Source: Quercus robur
Taxonomy: Eukaryota > Streptophyta > Magnoliopsida > Fagales > Fagaceae
Reading direction: 5' to 3'
Length of the DNA stretch: 64,000 nt
Assembly (NCBI RefSeq): GCF_932294415.1
Contig: NC_065542.1
Location: forward strand, 43,985,942-44,049,941
In this document: positions 23,340 through 35,599 of the stretch, piece by piece
How positions within the stretch are numbered: position 1 is the first letter of the stretch
Layout of the letters: the number at the start of each line of letters is the position of its first letter
Made by a program: the position numbers and the translations under genes
Notes under the pieces: generated by a model
Seen by the model: the letters and a program-made list of their open reading frames with translations, nothing else
Database searches by the model: none
Told to the model about the DNA's origin: nothing

Positions 23340-24632
23340 ATGGGTTTGCACAAAAGACCTTTCTTTCTCTTTTATCTTTCTCTGCTTTCATTCATCACAA
23401 TTTTTTTGTTCTTCCCCTATGTCACAATTGCTGCAGATAACACAAACTTGGTGTACAAGGGCTGTGCAAAACAAAATTTCCCAGACCCAATTTACTCACA
23501 AAACCTCAAAACCCTATTGTCTTCTCTAGTTTCACAAGCTTCACAGAAAAGTTTCTACACAACCACCAGTGGTGACAGCCAAAATGCCATGATGGGTCTG
23601 TATCAATGCAGAGGGGACCTCACTCTCCCTGACTGCAACAGCTGTGTGAGCATGATCATAAGTAGGGCTGACAAGCTCTGTGGCCAAGCTATAGCAGCTA
23701 GAATCCAACTCAGTGGATGTTACTTGCGTTATGAGGTTGTTGGGTTCAAACAAGTGCCTAATACTGAGTTGTTGTACAAGACGTGTGGATCAACTCAAGC
23801 AAGTGAATCAGGGTTTGAGCAGAAGAGGGACACAGCTTTTGATATGGTGGAGAGTGGGGTTAAGAGTGGTGGTAGTGGTGATGGGGGTTTGTTTTACACA
23901 GGGAGCTATGAGTCAGTGTATGTGTTGGGGCAGTGTGAGGGTGATTTGGGCAGTGATGATTGTGAGGATTGTGTGAAGACAGCTTTGGAGAGAGTCAAAG
24001 CTGATTGTGGTGATTCTATCTCTGGACAAGAGTATCTCCACAAGTGCTATATTAGCTATAGCTATTATCCAAATGGTGTCCCCCGCGTAGAGTCATCGTC
24101 AGGTAAAGTTAGAGATGCACATATCTGATATATTCTTGTTTTTATGCCCAGTTTGGAATCCAGAAAAGTCACTTCAGAGAGAGAGAGAGACACTGAACAA
24201 TATAAAACCCACCTGTTTTTTTAAAAGAATTGATTCAATTGCATAAATATTAATACAATAGGTCCAATTACACACAACACTTTTATTAAGGGAGACGTGA
24301 ATTAAGGGAGGGCCTGTGTGATTTCTTTTTTTACTATTGTAAAAATTAAAAACCAATCGATTATTAGTGGAAAGAGAGAGAAATTGGTCTTTATGAGTGA
24401 TTGGGATATGTGGGCCCTTTATAGTTCTACATTTACTCTTATGGTTGTTGCATATAGAGCCAAGCCTATTGTACATGTGACATGTTTGGATTGTGTAGGA
24501 ACTGGAAAACAACACACGCAGAGGACAGTAGCCATTGCAGTTGGAGGTTTGGCGGCCTTTGGATTTGTTATTGTTTGTTTGTTGTTTCTTAAGTCGCTGT
24601 TGAAGAGAAAAGGTGGTAAGCATGGAGGCTGA
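23340..24632 (+). CDS. Plasmodesmata-located protein (PDLP)-type double-DUF26 membrane protein
   Basis: Exon 1 23340-24102 and exon 2 24499-24632 join in frame (298 residues). I chose the ATG at 23340 because a hydrophobic signal peptide (about residues 5-32, ending IAA) follows directly; an upstream in-frame ATG at 23244 would put 32 polar residues in front of it. Two DUF26 (Gnk2-like) modules follow, each with the C-x8-C-x2-C spacing: CRGDLTLPDCNSC and CEGDLGSDDCEDC. A short linker and one transmembrane helix (VAIAVGGLAAFGFVIVCLLF) lead to a basic tail. No kinase domain follows, which separates it from the CRK receptor kinases. PDLPs sit in the plasmodesmal membrane and regulate callose and cell-to-cell traffic. 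An alternative last splice (24615 to 24743) would change the tail to a shorter one ending in GDH. Both ends are in phase. Confidence 0.85.
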
Positions 24633-25040
24633 GGGTTTGATTGCTAGTATGTATGTTAGCTTTCCTGAATCTTTATTAAGCTTTATATCTTATCACAGTA
24701 TGCATATTACCCAATAATTGAGAATTATGCCCTTTTGTGCAGATCATTGAGGAGAGGAGAGGGTTGTTGAAGTTTGCGATGCTTTACAAAGATGGGTGGA
24801 CCAGGTGCTTGGTCTAATTTTTTTGACATTAGCTTTAGTTTTGACATGATATGATATGAGAGAATAGAGAAAGTAAAGTTAGGCAGAATTTTGGGAAATG
24901 TGAAGAGAAAAGATACCTGTCCCCCACATTACATATACATACTACTAAATTTAGTTTCAGACTTGCATTTTCTTTATGATGTACATTCATAGCCATAGTA
25001 AAGGTGAATAACAATATTTACTTCCCTGCTTGCAGTTTTA
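24633..25040 (+). other. 3' UTR region of the PDLP gene
   Basis: Downstream of the stop. Holds the alternative third exon start (ttgtgcag|atcattga, 24743) and an AATAAC-like signal near 25008. The exact poly-A site is not determinable. Confidence 0.4.
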
Positions 25041-26954
25041 GTTACCTTTCAACTGGTCAACTTTGCATGTATAACCATAGAATGAAACTTCTACTCTTGA
25101 ATCAGAGTATTTTGCATTGGAAACTGCTTTAAATTTTGTTTGCTAAAAATTACTTTTTAAGTAAGTTTAGCTTAACTAGCATCTTCTATTGTTTCAAATG
25201 GAGACTCTATTGTTTCAAATGGAGACATATGTATCGGATGTAAATTCTTCTTAACTATCAAATTTATCAAAAAAAAAAAAAAAAAACTAAAGAATTACTT
25301 CCTTTGCATGTAATTGGCTGCAAGCTTCTGGTAAGCAGAGCCATTGTTTTGGAAGTTGGAACTTAAAATGTTCCAATCTGAAATAGCTAGTGGATTTCTA
25401 GTATTTTTATATTTGAGCCTGCAAACAGAAACATATTGGATACTTGTTTAATTCATCATTTTGTTTCTGTTGAATTGTTTATGTACGTCTTCAATTCTAG
25501 CCAAGTATAGAAAAATGTTGAAACGATATTACAAATTTTAGTCAGCCTTTAGAAATTGGCATGCTAAGTTGCAAACTTTTAAACATAAACAACTAATTAA
25601 ATTTTATTTATTTATTACGGTGTTGATATAATATCAGTCAAAAAGTAATTCAAATATGTATCCATTGCCATTATGTTATTGATATGATTGATAGTAATCA
25701 TATTTATTGTTAGGCCACTTTATTATTATTTTTTATAAAATAAAATTAATAGTAATTTTAGTTTTTTTCTGGGTGGTTTGTTTGTTCCTTTGGGCGCCAC
25801 GCATTCCAGCACACGTTGCTTGGTGACTAATCATACAATGGAGCAACTTTCACTAAGAAAAGTCATGAATTTTTTATTTATTCTTTCTTTTTAGGATTCT
25901 GTATCCAAGTACTGGTTGCCTGTCATGTAGATTTGGGGTCCATGGTTTCATGTGTGACCTTATCCATTAAGATCAATATGGTCAATTTTGAGCCCAAAGT
26001 TCCGCAAAATATTTCACGAAATTTCTAGTGTTCAACTAAATTAGTGGCCAGATATATATAATCATTAAATGTTCATGTCTTTCCCATTCTTGGTTGGCAA
26101 ATTTTGATTGGATTGTCAGATGTTCTCATCAAGATTGTTACCTCATTCATTTCTTCACAATTAAGCAAGAAATGGGCCATATGATAAATCTCTTTATGTT
26201 ATTTTTTCTCTTTTTCTTGTGTGTTATTAGGGTAACATTTTGAGAAGTAGAAAATAGACAGTTTCGTGATGAAACGGTCATCTTCTCCCATTAAAGAACA
26301 ACTTTGTGTCAATCATTGAGATATTTTGCATTTTTTTCAAAACAAAAACAAGAAAGCATCGTAATCACTAAGTACTTACAATTTTTTAATTAATTTATGA
26401 TTAAATTAAATTACGTTCTTGATGTTTTAAGGTGTCTTTCTTTTTCTTTTTTTTTTTTTCTTTTTTTTTTAAGGGCAGAGCCTAGGGCTCTTGGCTCTCT
26501 ACCCGTGGTCATGCAGACGTGGTTTGATGTCATGGGTAGCTCATATGAATATGATGTGCAAGGATTGCATTCTAGAAAGTCAAAATCAAGAAAAAATATG
26601 TTCACACAGAGGCTAAGTCATGAAGTAAGAGTTATTCTAAGACCACAAACAATTAATCCATGCTTATTTTCACAACTATCCTACGTAGTAGATTATTGCT
26701 ACTAATCACTTTCACATGGATCATCATTTTTTTCTTTTTTCATCACTCATAGTTAACCACATCGGATAGTTGTGAAATAAATGTGCAATTGATTGTGGTC
26801 CTATAATTTTTTATGAAGGAAGAAGCAAATCTTACAGACAAACCTAAGCTCACATCTAATTTCATAACATTTTTGGGTGTCAAATTGTGATTAGATTTCA
26901 GCACTTACATATGGGAGCACTATGGGTACTTGCTAGGAAAAAAAAATTAGGTGC
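25041..26954. other. Intergenic, no gene recognised
   Basis: AT-rich with an A run at 25268-25286, a short tandem repeat ctattgtttcaaatggaga (25185-25225) and a T-rich run at 26440-26472. The block agggcagagcctagggctcttggctctctaccc (26473-26505) is partly palindromic. No coding support. Confidence 0.5.
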
Positions 26955-28599
26955 ACCAATCATAAGGTGACACTTAAACGTGTTATAGAATTGAGTGTGT
27001 AGTTGGATGTGTCCTAATATTGTTGGATAGCTCAAAGCATCGAATATGTTAGGGCATAGTGGGCTGCCGCCATTCACAACTCACAGGCCATAAAGCCTTG
27101 CTTAATGCACTGGTGCCTTTTCTTTTTATGCTAACATAGTAATATAATGCACTATTGTCAATATTGTTTTTGTCCCTAGTTTCCTTCACCCACTCAGTTT
27201 TCCAAATCTTTTTTCCCTTTCCCTCGAAGGAACAATTAACACTAACTAAATTAACATCGTTAGAAAAATAGTGTGGATAAATCACACCCTTTGCATCAAC
27301 CTCAAGTGGATTTAAAACAATGTTAGAGGGCTAAAAAAAAAAAGACTGTCTAAACGTCAACCTTCTTTTATAAGAAGATCCGTGTTTATGAGTGGTGCAG
27401 CTGAAAGGAGTTCTATTGGCTAAACAACTACCATGAGCATGAAGAATAACAATGATCTTTTTAATTACACTTCCATTACAAATTTGCTTGATTATATTGA
27501 CATCTCAATTCTGCCGATCCTCATCCTTAGTTTTTGTTTTTGTTTTTTTTTTTTTTTTTTGAGAAATCTCATCCATACGTTTGAATCTTGTTGAATTGAG
27601 TCTCCTTTATAAATATGCTAATTAAAAATTAAGAAGTTAGTTAAAGTATGGCGATTTGCTAAGTCAGTGCGAGATGGTGGTTTGTGGCGACCGCTTGGGT
27701 TTGAGATTTGATATGAGATGGGTTGGTGGTTTGTTGCTATGTGTGTAGAAAATAGTATTTCAATAGGATATATTGCAAAATAGATAATAACATGTAGGGT
27801 GTGTTTTGAAATTTAGCAATTAAAGTGTCGTTTGGGAATAACTTATTTAGTTTTTTTGTTGAAAGTACTATAGATAAAAGTTAAAAATTAAATAAAACAA
27901 GCTGATATATATATATATTTTTTTTGCTGAAAGCATTATAGACAAAAGGTTAAAAGAGATATAAAGATATATTAAGCAAGAAAAAAAAAATACCATTCGA
28001 TGACTTAATTGGATTGGTACCCGAATAAAAAGGCAAAAAAAGAAAAAAGAAAAGCTAAGAACATCTTCAATAAAAGAGCTAAAACCAAAATCATAGGCAA
28101 ATTAGAAAGTGAAACCTTAAAAACCAAATCTAGCAATATTTGCAAATTAGGAACATTGTTTTTGCTCATCTACAGTCACTCTCTTTATTTGGAGGTTACT
28201 TTAGATGAGCAGAACAATTTGTTGGCTTAAAAAATTTGTAAAGATGAATTAAAAAACTAATATTTTCTCTTTCCTCTCTCCACTTCTTAGTATCTTTTAT
28301 CAATATAGTTGATGAGAATGAATAAAAAATATTTAAAAAGGAATGAAGAAATAATATTTAAATTAGATAAAAAAATGATAGATATTAAAGAGTTTATTGG
28401 AAATTGTAAAAAATGATAGATATTAAAGAGTTTATTGGAAATTGTATTTTAAAAAGTATGTAGATAAGACAAAAGTAATTTTTTACTCTCCAACCAGTAC
28501 CAAAATATGGTTAAATTGTTGGAGGCTCTAAACATGAATTGGCTTAAATCAAAAAACAAAACAAAAAAATAGTGATGTGGTGGGCTCACAAAATAGGAA

Positions 28600-28991
28600 A
28601 ATTCTTAGGTACTTCCATAGTACGAAAAAATTGTGCTTTCTATTCTCACATTTATGGTGGACTCTACCATGAATGTGAGAGAAGGAAATACCATTTTTCG
28701 TACTCCGAGATTACTGAAACTCAATTCTCATACGGGTGGGTCCCATTCTTTGCTTAATTTTACAAAAATGCCACTGAAACTCAATTCTCAAAAACTGAAA
28801 ATACTCATTTGTTGTTTTCTATTTCCATCACTCTAACCTCAAATTTTTGAGTTTTGAGTGATAGAAACAAGGGTTGAAAACTAAGCCAAACAAGAATTTT
28901 TTTGTTGGACCCGCGTGTTTTGAGAACTTAGTTATGAAAACTGAGTGATATGATCCAAAACTCCCCTATTCCAAATAGGCTCTTAAGAATT
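28600..28991. mobile_element. MITE-like insertion present only in copy A
   Basis: Copy B has no equivalent between gggctc and agtggaatcc (around 32030-32075). The insert is bounded by AATTCTTA and its complement TAAGAATT. Inside, actgaaactcaattctca occurs twice. No coding capacity. It fills the duplicated segment and so post-dates the duplication, or was lost from copy B. Confidence 0.6.
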
Positions 28992-29491
28992 ACTCCACCA
29001 AAAAAAGCCAAAACTGTTTAGAGAAGTGGAATCCAAATGCACGCTAAAGTGTAAAAAGTGGCTTGATAGAGAAATTATTCCTAACCAAATATAAATGCTA
29101 TTATAATAGCGCTTTTTCGTTAACATTGGAATCTCATCCCTTCATCATGCATTTAACAATTAAATCGTAGCCATCCCACTTCATTAAAAGTATCATGCCA
29201 AATGCCAATGCCAATGCTAATGCAACCAATTTTAAATACTAAAAAAAAACTAAATGCATAAAAAAATATATAGATAAATAAAAGACAATTGGACTAGCAA
29301 ATATCAATCCTTGTTTCCTTGAATTTAAATTTTCAAGCATCAAATAAGTAAAATAGACTTAAAGTTTTATTTATTTATTTATTATATTAAAACTAAGCAA
29401 GCATTGTTTCTTTTAAAAAAAAAATTTATAATATCACATTTGATTTACATAACGAGTAGGGCGTACTAGCATAGTCCCAATGCCATTAAAG

Positions 29492-29496
<5 letters not shown>

Positions 29497-29525
<29 letters not shown>
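29497..29525. repeat. (AT)n microsatellite
   Basis: Uninterrupted TA repeat; copy B has only a short tatatat at the equivalent place. Confidence 0.9.
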
Positions 29526-29533
<8 letters not shown>

Positions 29534-30347
29534 GCCAAGCTTTTTGTCCCTGGCTCCCTGCCCTTCTTTGCTAGCCTCACCATCCACAGGAGAACCCTAC
29601 AATCATAAACTAGAGTACAAAGACCTAGCGGGATCCTCCCTTTTAGTTTGTAATTTTATTGCTAATTCAGTGTCTGATTCTAAGATGATATTCATATAGC
29701 CCAATTTCTATATCATGGTTAGCCCACGTCGAATAGCCCATAACTCTGTTGAATTATTACTATTATTTTTATTTTTTTGAGGATACCCTATGATTCAATT
29801 CCCTTATGGCGTAAACTTAAAAAGTTTTTTTTTTTTTTTTTGAAAGCAACTTTAAAGTTAAACTTCGATGTAATTTCCTATTTAAAAAAAAAAAAAAAAC
29901 TTTGATGTAAACCTATATATTGCGATTGGAAACCATGGTGCAAGAAGGAGGAGGATCTATCATCAAGGTATATATGTACGTAGTAGACTCATACACTCAT
30001 ACTAACAAAGTCCTTGATCATTAATGCCATCAGAATCGTGTTACACAAACACAACCAATTCTTCAGATTGCCTAAGTAAGAAGATCACAATCAAATTTAA
30101 GAGAAGCTAATAAAACAGAGAAAAGTTAGAAAAAAAATAATTTAAACAATGCTCAACTGCTCAAGCAATTTCCTCGCCACTATATTACTTGATTTATGAC
30201 TAGGCAAAAAACATGGTCATGCAGTAAGATCGCATGATTTAATTTAAGTTTAACGAGAGGATAACATTATGAAATTATTGTATAATCCGAAATCCTAGAA
30301 ACTACAGAATCCTTAAAGAATAAGAACTCTCTCTCTCTCTCTCTCTT

Positions 30348-30490
30348 TCATGGGTGTGGGTGTGGGTGTGGGACGCCGAGGAGGCTAGCTTCCTTGAGTT
30401 GGAGTTCATTGAGCCGTTGGTTGCGGTCTGTCACGATCAAGAGAGGCACAACAAGGACGAGGATGGTGGTTCCGATGATCCACACTGCCG
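30348..30490 (-). pseudogene. Truncated TOM9 copy (C-terminal 47 codons only)
   Basis: Minus strand. Encodes the membrane helix and tail seen in the intact gene: IGTTILVLVVPLLIVTDRNQ and LNELQLKEASLLG, then a longer HP repeat and a stop. It breaks off at 30490 where the duplication junction cuts the gene, so the N-terminal half and the promoter are absent. Several substitutions against the intact copy (for example Val for Ala and Ile for Ala just before GTT) suggest it is drifting. Confidence 0.9.
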
Positions 30491-30520
30491 TGATTTACTA
30501 GTTGATTTTAGATTTTGAAT
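30491..30520. other. Filler sequence at the duplication junction
   Basis: Thirty bases lie between the broken TOM9 copy and the start of copy B. They belong to neither copy; see the finding on their match at 46705-46732. Confidence 0.7.
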
Positions 30521-33487
30521 ACCAATCATAAGGTGACACTTCAACATGTTGTAGAATTAAGTGTGTAATTAGATATGTTCTAACATTGTTGGATAGCTCA
30601 AAGCATTGAATATGTTAAGCCATAAAGCCTTGCTTAATGCACTGGTGCCTTTTTTTTTTTTTTTTATGCTAACATAGTAATATAATCATATAATGCACTA
30701 GTGTCAATATTGTTTTTGTCCCGAGTTTCCTTCACCCACTCAATTTTCCAAATCTTTTTTCCCTTTCCCTCGAAGGAACAATTAACACTAACTAAATTAA
30801 CATCGTTAGAAAAATAGTGTGGATAAATCACACCCTTTGCATCAACCTCAAGTGGATTTAAAACAATGTTAGTGGGCTAAAAAAAAAGACTGTCTAAAGG
30901 TCAACCTTCTTTTATAAGAAGATCCTTGTTTATGAGTGGTGCAGCTGAAAGGAGTTCTATTGGCTAAACAACTACCATGAGCATGAAGAATAACAATGAT
31001 CTTTTTAATTACACTTCCATTACAAATTTGCCCATCCTTATCCTTAGGGTTTTTTTTTTTTTTTTTTTTTTTGAGAAATCTCATCCTTACGTTTGAATCT
31101 TGTTGAATTGAGTCTCCTCCATAAATATGCTAATTAAAAATTAAGAAGTTAGTTATAGTATGGCGATATGCTGAGTCAGTGCGAGATGGTGGTTTGTGGT
31201 GATAGCTTGGGGTCAAGGTTTGATATATATATGAGATAGGTTGGTGGTTTGTTGCTGTGTGTCATGTGTGTAGAAAATAGTATTTCAATGGGATATATTA
31301 CAAAATAGATAATAACATGTAGTGTGTTTTGAAAGTGAGCAGTGTTATTTGAGAATCGATTATTTAGCTTTTTGTTGAAAATATTATAAATAAAAATTAA
31401 AAGCTAAATAAAACAAGGTAATTGTTTTTTTGTTTTTTTTTTTTTGGCTTAAAGCATTATAAACAAAAAGTTAAAAGAGATATAAAGATATATTATGCAA
31501 GAAACAAAAATATTACCGTTTGATGACTTAATTGGCTTGGGACCCGAATAAAACGGCCAGCAAAAAAGAAAAAGAAAAGAAAAGCGCTAAGAGCATGCAT
31601 CTTCAATACAAGAGCTAAAACCAAAATCATAGGCAAATTAGGAAAATTGTTTTTGCTCATCTTCGACCACTCTTTATCCGAAGGTTACTGTAGATGAGCA
31701 GAATAATTTGTTGGCTTGAAAATTTTGTAAAGATGAATTAAAAAACTAATATTTTCTCTTTCTTCTCTCCACTTCTTAGTATCTTTTATCAATATAGTTT
31801 ATGAAAATGAATAAAAAATATCTAAAAAGGAATGAAGAAATAATATTTAAATGAGATAGAAAAATAATAGAGATTAGAGAGTTTATTGGAAACTATATTT
31901 TAAAAAGCGTGTAGACAAAAGGCAAAAATAATTTTTTACTCACCAGCCAGTACTAGAATATAGCTAGCCTGTTGGAGATGCTTTAAACATGAATTGACTT
32001 AAATCAAAGAAAAAGAAAAATAGTGATGTGGGCTCCACAAACAATACACAAAATAAGTCAAAATTGACCAGAAAAGTGGAATCCAAACAGGCACTAAAAT
32101 GTAAAAAGTGACTTGATATTGAAATTATTCCCAACCAGATATGAATACTATTATAATAGCTCTTTTTCGTTAACCTGGGAATCTCATCCCTCATCATGCA
32201 TTTAACAATTAAATCGTAACCACCCCACTTCGTTAAAAGTATCATGCCAATGCCAATGCCAATGCCAATGCAACCAATTTTAAATACTAAATGCATAAGA
32301 AAAAAACCATAATATAGATAAATAAAAGACAATGGACTAACAAATAACTATCCTTGTTTCCTTGAATTTAAATTTTCAAGCATCACATAATTATCCCCCT
32401 AAAAAAAAGCATCACATAAGTAAAATAGACTTAAAGTTTTATTTATTTATTATATTAAAACTAAGCAAGCATTGTTTCTTTTTTTAAAAAAAAATTATAA
32501 TATCACACATGATTTACATAGCTAGTAGGGCATACTAGCATAGTCCCAATGCCCTTAAAGTCATATATATATTAAGCCAAGCTTTTTGTCCCTGGCTCCC
32601 TGCCCTTCTTTGCTAGCCTCACCATCCACAGGAGAACCCTACAATCATAAACTGGAGTAGAGAGACCTGGCAGGATCCTCCCTTTTAGTTTGTAATTTTA
32701 TTGCTAATTCAGTGTCTGATTCTAAGATGATTTTCCTAATCCTATAGCCCAATTTCTATACCATGGTTATCCCACGTCGAATAGCTAGCCCATAATTCTG
32801 TTGATTTTTTTTTTAGGAAACCCTATGATTCAATTCCCTTATATGGCGTAAACTTTAAAGTTAAACTTTGATGTAATTTCCTAAAAAAGAAAAGAGAAAA
32901 ACGTTGATGTAAACCTATATATTGTGATTGGAAACCATGGTGCAAGAAGGAGGAGGATCTATCATCAAGATATATATGTACGTAGTAGACTCATACGACA
33001 CTCATACTAACAAGTCCTTGATCATTAAGGCCATCAGAATCGAGTTACATGCACAAACACAACCAATTCTTCAGATTGCCTAAATAAGAAGATCACAATC
33101 AAAATTAGAGAAGCTAATAATAAAACAAAGAAAAGTTTGAATAAAAAAAAAATTTAAAACACTGCTCAAGCAAATTCCACACCGCTTATTTATTATTACT
33201 TGATTTTTGACTATAGGCAAAACACATGGTCATGCAGTAAGATCGCATGATTCTAAGTTTTACGAGAGGCTAACGTTATGAAATTATTGTAAAATCTGAA
33301 ATCCTAGAAACTAAAGAATGAATCCTTAAAGAATAAGAACTCTCTCTCTCTCTCATGGGTGTGGGTGTGGGACGCCGAGGAGGCTAGCTTCCTGGAGTTC
33401 GAGTTCGTTGAGCCGTTGGTCGCGGTCTGTCACGATCAAGAGAGGCACGATGAGGATGAGGATGGTGGTTCCGGCGATCCACGCCGC
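30521..33487. repeat. Segmental tandem duplication, copy B
   Basis: Direct repeat of copy A at a start-to-start offset of 3,566 bp. The right boundary of homology falls inside the TOM9 coding sequence; copy B continues into the intact gene. Apart from TOM9 no coding sequence is seen; it carries short poly-T and poly-A runs and an agaaaatattat MITE-like relic near 31340-31480 (a parallel relic is at 27825-27965 in copy A). Confidence 0.93.
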
Positions 33488-33685
33488 CTTGCCAGTGCTT
33501 TTCATGAGCTTTTGAGTTACGAGTATGGCGTCGGTGGCGACCTCTCTGCCTCTCGACGACACCATGGAGACGATGGTGGACTCTCTCAGCTTCGAGATTA
33601 TGCTGCTGTCGACGTTGGGTTTGTTCTTCATGGGGACTCGACTCTCTGGCAAGGAGACTCCGCCTTTTCGTGGTTGGGAAGCCAT
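33353..33685 (-). CDS. TOM9: Mitochondrial import receptor subunit TOM9 (plant TOM22)
   Basis: Single exon, 110 residues, starting at the ATG 33683-33685 (an upstream in-frame ATG at 33721 is less likely because TOM9 proteins begin MA-). The core VTQKLMKSTGKAAWIAGTT followed by ILILIVPLLIV is the conserved membrane anchor of plant TOM9, then DRDQRLNELELQEASLLG, which is the typical intermembrane-space tail. Length fits the family (about 90-110). TOM9 is the reduced plant counterpart of TOM22, a small subunit of the outer-membrane TOM translocase, lacking the acidic receptor domain of fungal TOM22. The extended Ser/Arg-rich N-terminus and HPHP end are local variation. Copy A of the duplication contains a truncated version. 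Confidence 0.9.
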   Translation of the reverse strand: MASQPRKGGVSLPESRVPMKNKPNVDSSIISKLRESTIVSMVSSRGREVATDAILVTQKLMKSTGKAAWIAGTTILILIVPLLIVTDRDQRLNELELQEASLLGVPHPHP

Positions 33686-33760
33686 GGAAACTTGAAAAGA
33701 GTTGATGGATGAAGAAGGCACGGAATAGGACTCAGCAACTCAAGACTCGGGAGGGTTTTG

Positions 33761-33770
33761 GGTTTATAAG
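33761..33770 (-). promoter_or_regulatory. TATA box of the TOM9 gene
   Basis: On the minus strand CTTATAAACC lies about 80 bp before the start codon, followed by AAACCC-rich telo-box-like sequence often found in promoters of plant housekeeping genes. Confidence 0.6.
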
Positions 33771-33774
33771 GGGA

Positions 33775-35220
33775 AGAGGCAAAGAGCCCTTCTCCGACTC
33801 CAACACGCTTTAGTAAAAACTAGATGTGGGGAAGCTAGGGATAAGTTTCTAGGCAACGTGGGACTTTGAAAAATAAGTTTTTTTTTTTTTTTTTTTTTGT
33901 TAATATAAACATAGAAATCAAAAAGTACTTGGGGGTTTAGGAGAATGAGTTCAAGCTGCATGGTTAGCAGTATATTGTAATTAAATTTTTATTTTTTTAA
34001 AGTCAACTAGAGTTGGGAGCAAACTGAACTAAAAAGGGATGAAAATCTGGGGATCATACCCAAATACTAATCGACACTTGGTCCTAGATCCTCTAACATG
34101 TTAGGAATTAATAAATATTTGATTTTGGATTAAATTGGGTGCATACAACTTTATCATAAACCCTTAAAATAGACCAATAGGATTTTGACGCATTTTTTAA
34201 TTTAAATTGGACTAAGAATGGAGCAATTAAAATTAAGAAACCATAATCACGTATGGTTGGGACTTGATTTATACAAGTACATCTTACTGTTAAAATTTGT
34301 TTCTTTGGTATCTTTTAATTCAATGGTCCGATTAATTCTCATAAACTGTCATTTTAATTGTTATGACCTCAAGATTCATTTCAAGCAGGTCAAATGACCG
34401 AAATTACAGTCTTGCCCTGGAGACAAGAGATGGTAATGATATGCAATACAATTCAATACAAGAGAGATTAAATGTGAATTGCAAAATAGGGTGTCTACAT
34501 ATGTAAAATCTAAAGCTTAGTAATTATTGTTGTTATGTTCTTATTGAAGCCACATCAGCATAATATTTCAGTCCAATTTGGTCCTTTCTGACATTCGTTC
34601 CATTTTAGTCCACTTCGGTGATGCTTTGGAAGGAGATTTTTGTGTAGAAAAAGAAATTATAAACCTTGGGTAAGTAAACTTTTTCTGTTGGAATTTTGAA
34701 CTTCTGGGAGAGAGAGTGTACAAACAGTTGAAAGTGAAAAAAAAAATTTAAAAACCCATCCAACATTTGCACAAGTTATTTTATGTTGATATACCCATAG
34801 AATTAGCAACTATCGTCAACTGAGTTCTCCATAATTACTTTTATATAGTTCAGATCGACTTAATATACCTTCATTTTTTCTTTATTGCAAAAGAATAGAT
34901 AATTAATTGGACGTACTGAAACTAAAAAAGTTTGCTTTGTGGCTATGGCTTAGCTCACTTGCATCAAGTTACTGACCAGAAAATGATTTAAGATGCAATT
35001 GATTTGGCCTAATTATCAAAATCTAATATGTTCTTTAGGTATCTCTACCCTCATAACCTATAGGCTATTTTGTAAAATGTGCTTCAGATTTTGTTGTTTT
35101 CCTTGAGTGTTTAATTTTAAGTTGATCGAAAACGTTTTACTGTTTTACCAATTAATATTTTACAACAAAAAAAACCTAAAATTAATGAAAATATTTTACT
35201 TCAAAATGCATTAATCTGTC
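33775..35220. other. Intergenic, no gene recognised
   Basis: AT-rich with a T run at 33879-33898. A purine-rich stretch near 34735-34750 and ordinary low-complexity sequence elsewhere. No coding support. Confidence 0.5.
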
Positions 35221-35223
35221 TCA

Positions 35224-35599
35224 AGGTCCGTTTTCAAAACGCGATAGTCCTTCGTATTTGGAAAAGTTGCTTTTTGATAACGCGAGATGACAATAATTTA
35301 CCAAACACACATTTTAGATTTTGAGCTTGGAAACACGCGTTTTGGACTCAAGTTTGCGTTTGGGAAACGCGTTTTGCGCTCTTCAGACGTACGTTTGCGT
35401 TTCTGCCTTTTTTTTAGCCAAAAAATTTGACTTTTCAACCAATTTTCAGCTACATGTGGGTCCTACGTACTGTTTACGGACCCACAAATTTCACTTTTTA
35501 GCAACTTTTTCATTAAAAATGGATTCCACGGTATTATTTATACATTTAATTATTTTGCTACAATATTTTTCAGTTTTCAGCTGTATCCAAACGGACCCT
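35224..35599. mobile_element. MITE with GGTCCGTTT ends
   Basis: Left end AAGGTCCGTTTTCAAAACGCG and right end atccaaacggaccct are inverted (GGTCCGTTT shared). The interior repeats aaacgcgtttt-type palindromic phrases (35330-35375). About 376 bp, non-coding. Confidence 0.65.

Larger units (their letters stand above)
26955..30490. repeat. Segmental tandem duplication, copy A
   Basis: Starts accaatcataaggtgacactt and runs in the same order as copy B (30521-33487): the ttggatagctcaaagcat block, the taaagccttgcttaatgc block, the aagaacatcttcaat block, the aaccatggtgcaagaaggagg block, and finally the 3' part of a TOM9 gene. Copy A carries about 37 bp (around 27051-27087), a 392-bp MITE-like insert (28600-28991) and a longer AT microsatellite (29497-29525) that copy B lacks. 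Identity is high but with many small indels, so the event is not very recent. Confidence 0.93.

Noticed and set aside
32560..32580. Short (AT)n in copy B as a second microsatellite
   Set aside because: Only a few repeats remain; noted in copy A instead.
33359..33712. Plus-strand frame opposite TOM9
   Set aside because: It is a shadow of the minus-strand gene, which has a TATA box and clear homology.
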